This document shows positions 35,390 through 42,723 of a stretch of 64,000 nucleotides of DNA, piece after piece (position 1 is the stretch's first letter; every line of letters starts with the position of its first letter). The DNA comes from Priestia filamentosa. GTDB taxonomy: Bacteria; Bacillota; Bacilli; Bacillales; Bacillaceae_H. The position numbers were made by a program, and so were the translations under genes. The notes beneath the pieces were generated by a model. That model made no database searches, was not told the origin of the DNA, and saw only the letters and a list, made by a program, of their open reading frames with translations. The stretch covers positions 62,001 through 126,000 of the forward strand of contig NZ_FXAJ01000006.1 of assembly GCF_900177535.1 (NCBI RefSeq), read 5' to 3'.

Positions 35390-35430
35390 CTCAAAAGAGG
35401 ATTCTTGTATTATAATGTCCCTCTTTTGAG
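35390..35430 (-). terminator. terminator after alsT
   Basis: CTCAAAAGAGG / CCTCTTTTGAG, 11-bp perfect stem with a 19-base loop, then seven U on the minus strand. It starts 38 bases past the alsT stop. Confidence 0.7.
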
Positions 35431-35467
35431 CTTTGATTTATTATAATTTTAATGTATACATATATCC

Positions 35468-36937
35468 TTAATTTACTTTTGCTTTCTTTGGACTTTCTTC
35501 TATATATTCATATTCATCGACCCAATAATCAGCATTTTTAATATCGAGTGCACGCGGATCAAAGACTGGATCAACCCCTTGCTTCCGCTGTCTTTCATAA
35601 TCTTTGAAAACTTTTAAGGCCGGCTTTGCTAAGATTAAGAGTGCAATCATATTTAACCAAACCATAACTCCTAAACCAATATCACCTAATGCCCATGCAA
35701 GACTCGCCGTCTTGATGGATCCGTAAAATGTAGCAGCAAGAAGAACTAACTTCAAAAGGAAAGAGAGCCATTTATTTTCCCTTCCTTTCAGAAGGTAAAC
35801 AAGGTTTGTTTCAGCTATATAGTAATAAGCCATAATCGTTGTAAAAGCAAAAAATAGAAGTGATATAGCTACGAACCCTGCGCCAAAACCTGGGAAACTC
35901 GTCTCAATTGCCGCTTGCGTATAAGCAGGACCAACTTCAACTCCAGGCATGTTATTGACAATATACTCTCCTGATGGAGCTTGAGTGCTATATGTTCCAG
36001 TAAAAAGAATTGCAAAAGCTGTTGCTGAACAGACTAGAAGCGTGTCAACATAAATAGAGAAAGCTTGAACAAGTCCCTGTTTCGCTGGATGAGACACCTC
36101 GGCTGCCGCTGCCGCATGCGGTCCAGTTCCTTGTCCAGCTTCATTTGAATAAATCCCTCGCTTAATTCCCCATGTAATTGCCATTCCGACAATGGCTCCA
36201 AATGCTGAATCAAGTCCAAATGCGCTTTTAAAAATTAAAGCTATTACATTTGGTAACTCTTGAATATTCAGTGCCATAATGATAAGAGAAACAAAAATAT
36301 AGCCTAAAGCCATAAAAGGTACTACATACTGTGCCACATTAACAATTCGTTTAACACCACCAAGGATGATAATAGCAAGCACAACAACAATTCCAACCCC
36401 TGAGATAACAGGTTTAATTCCAAAAGCATTTTCTAATCCAGCAGATATTGAATTAGATTGAATGCCAGGCATTAATAAACTCATTGCTAATATTGAGGCA
36501 ATGGCAAAAATAACTCCATACCAACGCCATCCAATTCCCTTTTCAATATAATAAGCAGGGCCTCCTCGGTACTGCCCCCCTTGTTTAACTTTATACACTT
36601 GCCCTAATGTTGATTCTACAAAAGCTGTTGCAGCTCCTATAAAGGCAATGAGCCATATCCAAAAGACAGATCCAGGTCCACCAAGAGCAATAGCCGTAGC
36701 AATTCCCGCTATATTCCCTGTGCCTACACGTCCTGATAGAGCTAGAGAAAGGGCTTGGAAAGATGATACTCCTGCTTCTGAACTTTTTCCTTTGAACATA
36801 AGAACAATCATTTCTTTAATAAGCCTTAATTGAAGGACTCTTGTAGCTAGTGTAAAGAATAAACCAATCCCTAAACAAAGATAAAGCATTGGCATGCTCC
36901 ATAACCAGCCACTTAAATTCGTTATAAAACCTTCCAT
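35468..36937 (-). CDS. alanine/glycine:cation symporter (AGCS family, AlsT-like)
   Basis: 489 residues from the ATG at 36937; the ATG two codons earlier is only one base from the GGGGG ribosome site, so the second is preferred. AGCS motifs: FQALSLALSGRVGTGNIAGIATAIALGGPGSVFWIWL, YRGGPAYYIEKGIG, GMAITWGIKRGIYSNEAGQGTGPHAAAAAEVSHPAKQGLVQAFSIY and a C-terminal charged tail. Ten to eleven membrane helices. It imports alanine, glycine or (in AlsT of B. subtilis) glutamine with sodium. Monocistronic. Confidence 0.92.
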   Translation of the reverse strand: MEGFITNLSGWLWSMPMLYLCLGIGLFFTLATRVLQLRLIKEMIVLMFKGKSSEAGVSSFQALSLALSGRVGTGNIAGIATAIALGGPGSVFWIWLIAFIGAATAFVESTLGQVYKVKQGGQYRGGPAYYIEKGIGWRWYGVIFAIASILAMSLLMPGIQSNSISAGLENAFGIKPVISGVGIVVVLAIIILGGVKRIVNVAQYVVPFMALGYIFVSLIIMALNIQELPNVIALIFKSAFGLDSAFGAIVGMAITWGIKRGIYSNEAGQGTGPHAAAAAEVSHPAKQGLVQAFSIYVDTLLVCSATAFAILFTGTYSTQAPSGEYIVNNMPGVEVGPAYTQAAIETSFPGFGAGFVAISLLFFAFTTIMAYYYIAETNLVYLLKGRENKWLSFLLKLVLLAATFYGSIKTASLAWALGDIGLGVMVWLNMIALLILAKPALKVFKDYERQRKQGVDPVFDPRALDIKNADYWVDEYEYIEESPKKAKVN

Positions 36938-37153
36938 TCCCATTCCCCCTTTTTTGATTACAAAAAAGAATTATGTAGTACATCTCTTATCCTATGTTAC
37001 ATAAATATACATTTCACCTGAATTGTAATGAAAGCTTACACTTTAGTTCCCCATTGAAAGTCAAAGCTCCTCCTTTTTTCCTATTATATATTTAAATATT
37101 CTATCTTATTTATGTATATTCCTTATATTTACTAGTTATAACGACCGAAAACA

Positions 37154-37190
37154 CAAAAATAAAAGCAGCCTCACTTATATGAGACTGCTT
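37154..37190 (-). terminator. terminator after the CwlO-like gene
   Basis: Minus strand AAGCAGTCTCA / TGAGGCTGCTT with one mismatch and a six-base loop, then TTTTATTTTTG. It lies 15 bases past the stop at 37205. Confidence 0.7.
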
Positions 37191-37204
37191 GATATTATAA
37201 TTTA

Positions 37205-38461
37205 TTAATTTAGGATTTTCACTTTAATATTTTTACGACCCCAAGCTAGAGCTGCCGATTTCGATGGCTGTAAAACGTCAATAATATGACCTTTAATCGC
37301 GCCACCTGTATCTCCTGCAACCGCTACGCCGTATCCTTCTACCCATACTGTAGAACCTAATGGAATAACGTTTGGATCAACTGCGATGAGCTTCATATTT
37401 GGATTTGTTTTAATATTGAGTCCTGTTGCAGTAAGTCCACCATTTGCATTTGTTTCCTCATAGCTATAAGCTGTTGCTTGTACATAAAGGACTTTCCCTG
37501 ATTCAGGCTCGCTTCCTTTATCCTCTGTTTGAGCTGGCTTTTTAGCTTCAGGTGCTTTTTCTGCTTTAGCAACTGGTTGTTGTTGAGGCTCTTGCTCTTT
37601 TGCAACTTCTGGCTGTGTTACTACTTTTGCCTCTTCCTCTTCAGCAGCTTTTTGTTCAGCTGCTTTCTTAGCTTCTGCCTCTTTCGCAGCAGCTGCTGCT
37701 GCTTCTTGCTCTTTCTTTATGCTATCTTCAATCTTCTGCATTTGTGCTTCAAGACTTGATTGCTCTTTTTGTGATAAATCAAGATCTTTCACAATGTCAC
37801 CGTACTTAGCTTGTAAATCTGTTAAAATTTCCTCACGCTTTGCTGAGTCTTCTTGAAGTGATGCTTGACTCTCTGATAAACTTTCTTGTTTCTCTTTTAA
37901 TACTTTTTCTTGTTTATCAATTGTCTTTTTATCTTCTTCAATTTGTTTAAGATCATCTTTTTGCGCTTGTAAAATATCTTGATCTGCTTCTGCTAACGTA
38001 GTTGCTGCATTGTAGCGACCGAAGAAATCTCCGATGTTCTCAGAGTCTAGCACACTCTTAACAACAACGTTCCCTTGATCACTCTGCTGAAGAGCAACAA
38101 GGCGTTTCTCCATAATATCTTTTCTAGCTAGCACTTTATCTTCAAGTTTAATAATTTCTTCTTTCTTTTTCTCGATTAAGGCTTCTGTGCTCTTAATCTC
38201 ACTTGTAATCTCTTTCAATTCTTTTTCATTTTCGGAAATTGAATTATGTAAAGATTCCAATTCAGTCTTTATACTCTCGATGTCTCCATTTACAGATTGC
38301 TTTTCTTGCTCTTTTTCAGCTACTTGCTTTTTACTCTCTTCTAGCTTACTTTTTGCATCTTGTAATGAATCTTCGTTTGTTTGCGCATGAGTAATGGCTG
38401 TGCCTGAAAAGCACATCATTCCAGTAAAGACGATAAGCATCGTACGCTTTATAAATGGCAT
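37205..38461 (-). CDS. secreted coiled-coil protein with C-terminal 3D (peptidoglycan hydrolase) domain
   Basis: 418 residues. Start ATG 38461 with AAGGGGAG before it; an upstream in-frame codon at 38485 lacks a site. Signal peptide to about residue 27 (ITHAQ). Residues about 30-260 are a long Glu/Lys/Gln coiled coil of the CwlO/PcsB type, including a break at QQSDQGNVVVKSVLDSENIGDFFGRY that in CwlO family proteins faces FtsEX. A low-complexity Ala/Glu/Lys/Pro linker (about 260-325) leads to a 3D domain (VQATAYSYEE, GLTATG, IAVDPNVIPLGSTVWVEGYG, AGDTGGAIKGHIIDV) with the conserved Asp trio of MltA-like transglycosylases. Likely a cell wall hydrolase; CwlO itself ends in NlpC/P60 instead. Confidence 0.88.
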   Translation of the reverse strand: MPFIKRTMLIVFTGMMCFSGTAITHAQTNEDSLQDAKSKLEESKKQVAEKEQEKQSVNGDIESIKTELESLHNSISENEKELKEITSEIKSTEALIEKKKEEIIKLEDKVLARKDIMEKRLVALQQSDQGNVVVKSVLDSENIGDFFGRYNAATTLAEADQDILQAQKDDLKQIEEDKKTIDKQEKVLKEKQESLSESQASLQEDSAKREEILTDLQAKYGDIVKDLDLSQKEQSSLEAQMQKIEDSIKKEQEAAAAAAKEAEAKKAAEQKAAEEEEAKVVTQPEVAKEQEPQQQPVAKAEKAPEAKKPAQTEDKGSEPESGKVLYVQATAYSYEETNANGGLTATGLNIKTNPNMKLIAVDPNVIPLGSTVWVEGYGVAVAGDTGGAIKGHIIDVLQPSKSAALAWGRKNIKVKILN

Positions 38462-38895
38462 ACGTTTCTCCCCTTTCTTTTGCAAATATAGTTATAACAC
38501 AAAAGTTGTCCCAATCATGTTACAAAAAAATTAAAAGAAAATGTCAATAATCGAAGAAATAGGAGGATTTGAGTAGGAAAAAAGAAAGGTTCATTTTCTT
38601 CATCCATTGCTATGAGAGGGGTAAGCCATATTCCATCAAAAGAAGAATTTTTGTAACAAAACGTAATATTAAATCCATTTTAAACCATTTATTTTACTTT
38701 TTTTTATTAAAAAATCTTTTATTTCATGTAAAAAAAGAGAAACAAAAAGCAGTTTTTGGAACTTATTAATAGTGTCAAAATATATTTACTCGTAAATAAA
38801 TGATCCTGTTATCGGGTCATAATAGAGAGAAATTCCCCTTTTGTATTTAGAGGAAAATAAGAGGGAAAAGCACTAAGTTTTTCTGCTATATTTTT

Positions 38896-38913
38896 CAAAC
38901 AAACGTTTATTTA
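38896..38913. promoter_or_regulatory. palindrome-like motif, copy 2 (CAAACAAACGTTTATTTA)
   Basis: 17 of 18 bases are identical to the copy at 25378-25395. It lies in the gap between the CwlO-like gene (starts 38461, minus) and the end of dhaS (38991, minus). Confidence 0.4.
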
Positions 38914-38939
38914 AATGTCTTATATGCACAAAAAAAAGA

Positions 38940-38964
38940 CTAATTGAGGGATCCGCTCAATTAG
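38940..38964 (-). terminator. terminator after dhaS
   Basis: CTAATTGAG / CTCAATTAG, a 9-bp perfect stem with a 7-base loop; on the minus strand it continues TCTTTTTTTTG. Confidence 0.85.
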
Positions 38965-38990
38965 CCTTCTCTATTAATTGTTAATTCACA

Positions 38991-40481
38991 TTAATCCATA
39001 TTAATCCAAACAGCTTTAACTTCTGTATAGTTTTCAAGAGCATATGAGCCCATTTCTCGACCTATACCAGACTGCTTGTAGCCTCCAAACGGCACTGCTG
39101 CATCAAAAGCATTATAGCAGTTCACCCACACTGTTCCCGCTTTTAAGCGATTTGCAATGTAATGGGCACTTTTTAAATTCTGTGTCCATACGCCTGCTGC
39201 AAGGCCGTATTCAGTATCATTTGCCTTATCAATTAAATCATCAAGTGTATCGTACGGCATGGCAGCCACTACAGGTCCAAATATTTCTTCTTTAGCAATC
39301 GTCATACTATCGTCAACATTTGCAAATATTGTTGGTTCCATAAAGTACCCTTTTTCAAACGGCACTTTCCCTCCTGCTACAAGCTCTGCCCCCTGGCTTT
39401 TCCCTGATTCAATATACCTTTTTACCGTGTTATGCTGCTCAGATGAAACAAGTGGTCCCATCTCGGTTTCTTGATCAAGGCCTATTCCAACTTTAATATT
39501 TTTAGCAGTTGAGGCTAAGTCAGCAACAACATTGTCATACTGCTTCTTTTGAATATATAACCTTGAACCTGCTGAGCAGACTTGTCCTTGGTTAAACATG
39601 ATGCCATTGAGAGCACCAGGCAGCGCTTTTGTAAGATCTGCATCAGGGAGGATTATATTTGGTGACTTTCCTCCAAGCTCTAGTGTAACTTTCTTAAGAG
39701 TTTCAGAAGCTTGTCTCATAATTGCCTTACCAACAGAAGTGGACCCTGTAAAGGCGATTTTATCTATTTTCTTATGGTTCACAAGCGGAGCCCCTGCTGT
39801 TTCCCCGTACCCAGGTACAATATTGACGACTCCTTTTGGAAAACCTGCTTCTTCAATTAATTCTGCTAAATAGAGAGCTGATAGCGGCGTTTGCTCAGCA
39901 GGTTTCAGCACAACTGTACAACCTGTAGCAAGTGCTGCTCCAAGTTTCCAAGCCGCCATTAACAGCGGGAAATTCCATGGAATAATCTGACCGACTACCC
40001 CTAGTGGTTCGTGCCTTGTATAAGTAAAGAAGTTTCCTTGACTTGGTATGGTTTGCCCCATTATTTTGGTCGACCAACCTGCATAATATCGGAAATGCTC
40101 AATGGTAAGCGGCAGGTCGGCTGCAATCAATTCACGCATTGGCTTTCCGTTATCAAGAGATTCTAGCTCTGCTAGTTCTTGTTTATTTTCTTCAATGAGA
40201 TCTGCCAACTTATAAATAAGACGACTTCTCTCAGCAGTCCCCATCCTTGACCACGGACCATTATCAAATGCATCCCGTGCAGCTTCGACTGCTCGATTAA
40301 TATCTTCTTCTTCAGCTTCCGCAACCCGTGCAAGCATTTCACCTGTAGCGGGGTTTACGGTCTCAAATGTTTTTCCATTTGCTGATTCTATAAAACTACC
40401 ATTAATATATAGTTTTTTTGTACCTTCTAAAAATTTTTCTACTTTCTCGCTTAGTTTTACTCCTGTACCGTTGATCATCAT
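38991..40481 (-). CDS. dhaS: NAD-dependent aldehyde dehydrogenase DhaS
   Basis: 496 residues, the length and sequence of B. subtilis DhaS (FLEGTKKLYINGSF, GVVGQIIPWNFPLLMAAWKLGAALATGCT, PLSALYLAELIEEAGFPKGVVNIVPG). Catalytic residues are in place: Glu in VTLELGGKSPN (about 270) and Cys in FNQGQVCSAGSR (about 305); NAD-binding FTGSTSVGK. It oxidises aldehydes to acids in the cytosol. Start is ATG-ATG after a GGGG run; either works. Monocistronic. A SigL-like promoter pattern is seen 49 bases before the start. Confidence 0.94.
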   Translation of the reverse strand: MMINGTGVKLSEKVEKFLEGTKKLYINGSFIESANGKTFETVNPATGEMLARVAEAEEEDINRAVEAARDAFDNGPWSRMGTAERSRLIYKLADLIEENKQELAELESLDNGKPMRELIAADLPLTIEHFRYYAGWSTKIMGQTIPSQGNFFTYTRHEPLGVVGQIIPWNFPLLMAAWKLGAALATGCTVVLKPAEQTPLSALYLAELIEEAGFPKGVVNIVPGYGETAGAPLVNHKKIDKIAFTGSTSVGKAIMRQASETLKKVTLELGGKSPNIILPDADLTKALPGALNGIMFNQGQVCSAGSRLYIQKKQYDNVVADLASTAKNIKVGIGLDQETEMGPLVSSEQHNTVKRYIESGKSQGAELVAGGKVPFEKGYFMEPTIFANVDDSMTIAKEEIFGPVVAAMPYDTLDDLIDKANDTEYGLAAGVWTQNLKSAHYIANRLKAGTVWVNCYNAFDAAVPFGGYKQSGIGREMGSYALENYTEVKAVWINMD

Positions 40482-40795
40482 TATTCCCCACTCCCCTGTT
40501 CTAATCTTTATTTATGTCAACAGCATTGTTCCAATTCTGTTGCCACTACTTGCAACATGCTGAGACTCTTAATAAAACAAATTTTCAGATTTTGAATTTT
40601 AGGTGAGTTTGTTTTAATCTTGGTGAATGAAAATGTTGAAATGGTGAGAAGAATTTCTATTAAATGCTGGCTGTAAAAAAATTTCTTGAGGTTGTAAAAG
40701 GAAAAATAACTTCCTCTATCATTCTATCATCTCGTAAAGAATATTCAAATAATTTAATGCTCTAAATGACAATTTTTCATCGACAAAAATAGCCT
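40482..40795. other. 314-bp gap upstream of dhaS
   Basis: No gene. It contains the dhaS promoter region with a possible SigL element at 40530-40545 and an overlapping short inverted repeat TGTTGC / GCAACA (40538-40557). The rest is AT-rich and holds nothing I recognise. Confidence 0.5.
40530..40545 (-). promoter_or_regulatory. possible SigL (sigma-54) promoter of dhaS
   Basis: Minus strand TGGCAACAGAATTGGA compares with TGGCACNNNNTTTGCA; the GG and second GG are 10 bases apart as required, but -12 reads GG instead of GC. No sigma-54 activator gene lies nearby. Confidence 0.25.
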
Positions 40796-42235
40796 CTATT
40801 TTCTTTTTGCATATTTGATATATCGCTTATATTGTTCTATATGATACTCCCTTTTGGACATATCAGGTTTAAAATGTACGTGTTTCTTCTTATTAATATA
40901 GTCTCTTACAAAATGATTGTAAGATTGTGACCATCCTAAGGCAATGAAAGCCGGAGCCAAAGCGCCATAAGATGTCAAAACGTGGCTGTTCTTCGGGACA
41001 TTAATTTGTCTTCCAAGTACATCTGCTAAGCATTGACAAAGCACAGTGCTTCTAGAAGTTCCTCCAATAATCGTAATATCTCCTTCCTTAGGAGACAGAA
41101 GTTCATCACAAATTTGTTTAATAGAATAACAAAGTCCCTCAACAATAGCACGAGTAAAGTCTTCCTTTGTTGTTTTCGCTGTAATAGAAATAAATGCTCC
41201 CCCTTCTTTTCGATCTCGTTCCCCATAAAGGTAAGGAAGAAACAATACATCATTTTTTTTACTTAGCGATTCCTTCACCATTCTCTCAAATCCTTCATAG
41301 TCCTCACTATCTGTAAAAGTTTGAACTCCCCATTCATAAATATTCCCACCATTTAAAAGTGGAATAACAGCAATTAAAAGGTGTTTTGGTAAATGTGCTA
41401 ATGTAAACGCTGAAGAATGAGAAACAAATTTTTTAGCAGGAATTGCGACCCAACCTGTTGTTCCTAAATGCAAATAGCCTTGTCCTTCTGCTACAGCTCC
41501 TGCCCCAATTGTACTTGCTCCAGCATCACCAGAGCCGCATAGTACAGGAATTCCCTCTTGTAATCCTGTTATTTCAGCAGCATTAGCTGAAAGCCGCCCT
41601 GCCTTTTCCTCTGGCTGTAGAATCTCCGGCAATTTCTCAATATCAATTCCCATGGGGACAATTATATCCTCTTCCCATATTCTTTTGTTCAGATTCATCA
41701 TTCCAGTTGTTGCTCCTGTAATAGGATCTGTTACAAAACTACTTGTGAGTTTATAGATAATATAATCTTTTGCACTAAAAACAAATGATTTTGCACTGTG
41801 ATATGCATCCCTATCCTTGTTTTTAAGCCATAATAGTTTTGCAAAAGGAGTAGAGGATCTTACATAATTCCCTATTACTTCTCCTATATCCTTATAAGAA
41901 TGATTAATATATTCCGCTTCTTCTTTTGCTCGCGTATCTGAATATAAGATAGCACGTTCACACTTATTGTTATATGAAATGGGAATAACATTTTCCATTT
42001 GTCCACTTAAAGTTATAGCTTTCACATCATATAAATTGATGATTTCCTTTCTCTTCCAACATGCAACAATTTCTATAATGCCTTCCCACCAGCTTTCAGG
42101 ATTTTGTTTTTTCTCTCCGTTTTGCCCATATATCATTTTTAGAGGTGTTGAACCTTCTAGCAGAATTTCTCCATATTTGTTCACCATAATTCCTTTAATT
42201 TCTGTTGTCCCAATATCAAACGAAATAATATAATC
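40796..42235 (-). CDS. FGGY-family carbohydrate kinase
   Basis: 479 residues from ATG 42235 with GGAGGAAAG before it. FGGY fold: phosphate-binding SFDIGTTEIKGIM at residues 6-18, second Asp in GSGDAGASTIGAGAV (catalytic base, about 235), LHLGTTGWVAI, and the C-terminal FGGY-like IIGGTSRSTVLCQCLADVLGRQINVPKNSH plus GALAPAFIALGW. The closest types are xylulokinase or gluconokinase, but the sugar cannot be told. It stands alone between dhaS and the peptide/bmrA unit, with no transporter or isomerase beside it. Confidence 0.87.
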   Translation of the reverse strand, partial: DYIISFDIGTTEIKGIMVNKYGEILLEGSTPLKMIYGQNGEKKQNPESWWEGIIEIVACWKRKEIINLYDVKAITLSGQMENVIPISYNNKCERAILYSDTRAKEEAEYINHSYKDIGEVIGNYVRSSTPFAKLLWLKNKDRDAYHSAKSFVFSAKDYIIYKLTSSFVTDPITGATTGMMNLNKRIWEEDIIVPMGIDIEKLPEILQPEEKAGRLSANAAEITGLQEGIPVLCGSGDAGASTIGAGAVAEGQGYLHLGTTGWVAIPAKKFVSHSSAFTLAHLPKHLLIAVIPLLNGGNIYEWGVQTFTDSEDYEGFERMVKESLSKKNDVLFLPYLYGERDRKEGGAFISITAKTTKEDFTRAIVEGLCYSIKQICDELLSPKEGDITIIGGTSRSTVLCQCLADVLGRQINVPKNSHVLTSYGALAPAFIALGWSQSYNHFVRDYINKKKHVHFKPDMSKREYHIEQYKRYIKYAKRK

Positions 42236-42514
42236 CATACTTTCCTCCATTGATTAAATATAGATTTCTATTCTTTCTCTCTATCATATACTACTTTCCT
42301 AAATGTCTATCATTCAATTTAATTTTAAACCTAAGTCTTTTGGATTAAATTACCATAATTTTTTTTAAGCAAAACAAGGGCTACAGACTCGTTTTTCCAT
42401 AATATACAAATTATTATAGAAAAAGGCGTATAGTGAGTGTATAGTAATAGATGCAATGGATATAACCTTATATTGGTTTATATTCAAAATTTATACATAA
42501 GGAGGTGTGATGAT

Positions 42515-42601
42515 ATGAACCTTGATATTTTAAACAATCTTTTAAGCCAACTTATCAACATCGGTAATGGTAGCGTTAATAACGGCAATGGTAATGTTTA
42601 A
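42515..42601 (+). CDS. 28-residue amphipathic peptide upstream of bmrA
   Basis: Too short for routine calling, but it has a near-perfect AAGGAGGTG 7-9 bases before the ATG, a clean frame and a stop at 42599. The peptide has two parts: residues 2-17 (LDILNNLLSQLINI) place Leu/Ile at 3, 6, 10, 13, 14 and Asn/Asp/Ser/Gln on the opposite face, an amphipathic helix; residues 17-28 are Gly/Asn/Val-rich (GNGSVNNGNGNV, with the unit NGxVN/NGNV repeated). A perfect terminator follows 43 bases after the stop, and an ABC exporter gene 53 bases after that. It may be a leader peptide of an attenuator or a peptide exported by the transporter. I do not recognise the family. Confidence 0.65.
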   Translation: MNLDILNNLLSQLINIGNGSVNNGNGNV

Positions 42602-42643
42602 TCTTTTGAGCAATGGAACACTACATATCGTGCTCCATAAAGG

Positions 42644-42671
42644 GCGTTTCTCTTTCTGAGAAACGCTTTTT
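42644..42671 (+). terminator. terminator/attenuator between peptide gene and bmrA
   Basis: GCGTTTCTC / GAGAAACGC, a 9-bp perfect stem with loop TTTCT, followed by TTTTT. It lies between the peptide gene and bmrA, both on the plus strand. I see no strong promoter between it and bmrA, so read-through control of the exporter is plausible. Confidence 0.8.
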
Positions 42672-42723
42672 CACTAGTTACTCTTTCATTTATATAACGA
42701 TTACATATATAGGAGATAAAAGA

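Larger units (their letters stand above)
35080..35467. other. 388-bp intergenic region upstream of RspB-like dehydrogenase
   Basis: No gene is seen. It holds, from left to right, the dehydrogenase promoter region, the LacI-type operator at 35214-35227, a cre-like site at 35239-35252 and the terminator of alsT at 35390-35430. Confidence 0.6.
38462..38990. other. 529-bp AT-rich gap before the CwlO-like gene
   Basis: No convincing gene. A 66-codon plus-strand frame (38569-38769) starts at TTG only two bases from an AGGAGG and is Lys/Phe-rich without family likeness; it is probably not real. The region holds the CwlO-like promoter (a TTGACA at about 38544 on the minus strand followed after 17 bases by TGTAAC), motif copy 2 at 38896-38913 and the dhaS terminator. 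Confidence 0.5.

Noticed and set aside
38569-38769. 66-codon plus-strand frame between the CwlO-like gene and dhaS
   Set aside because: An AGGAGG is present but only two bases from the TTG start; composition is Lys/Phe-rich, with no family likeness.
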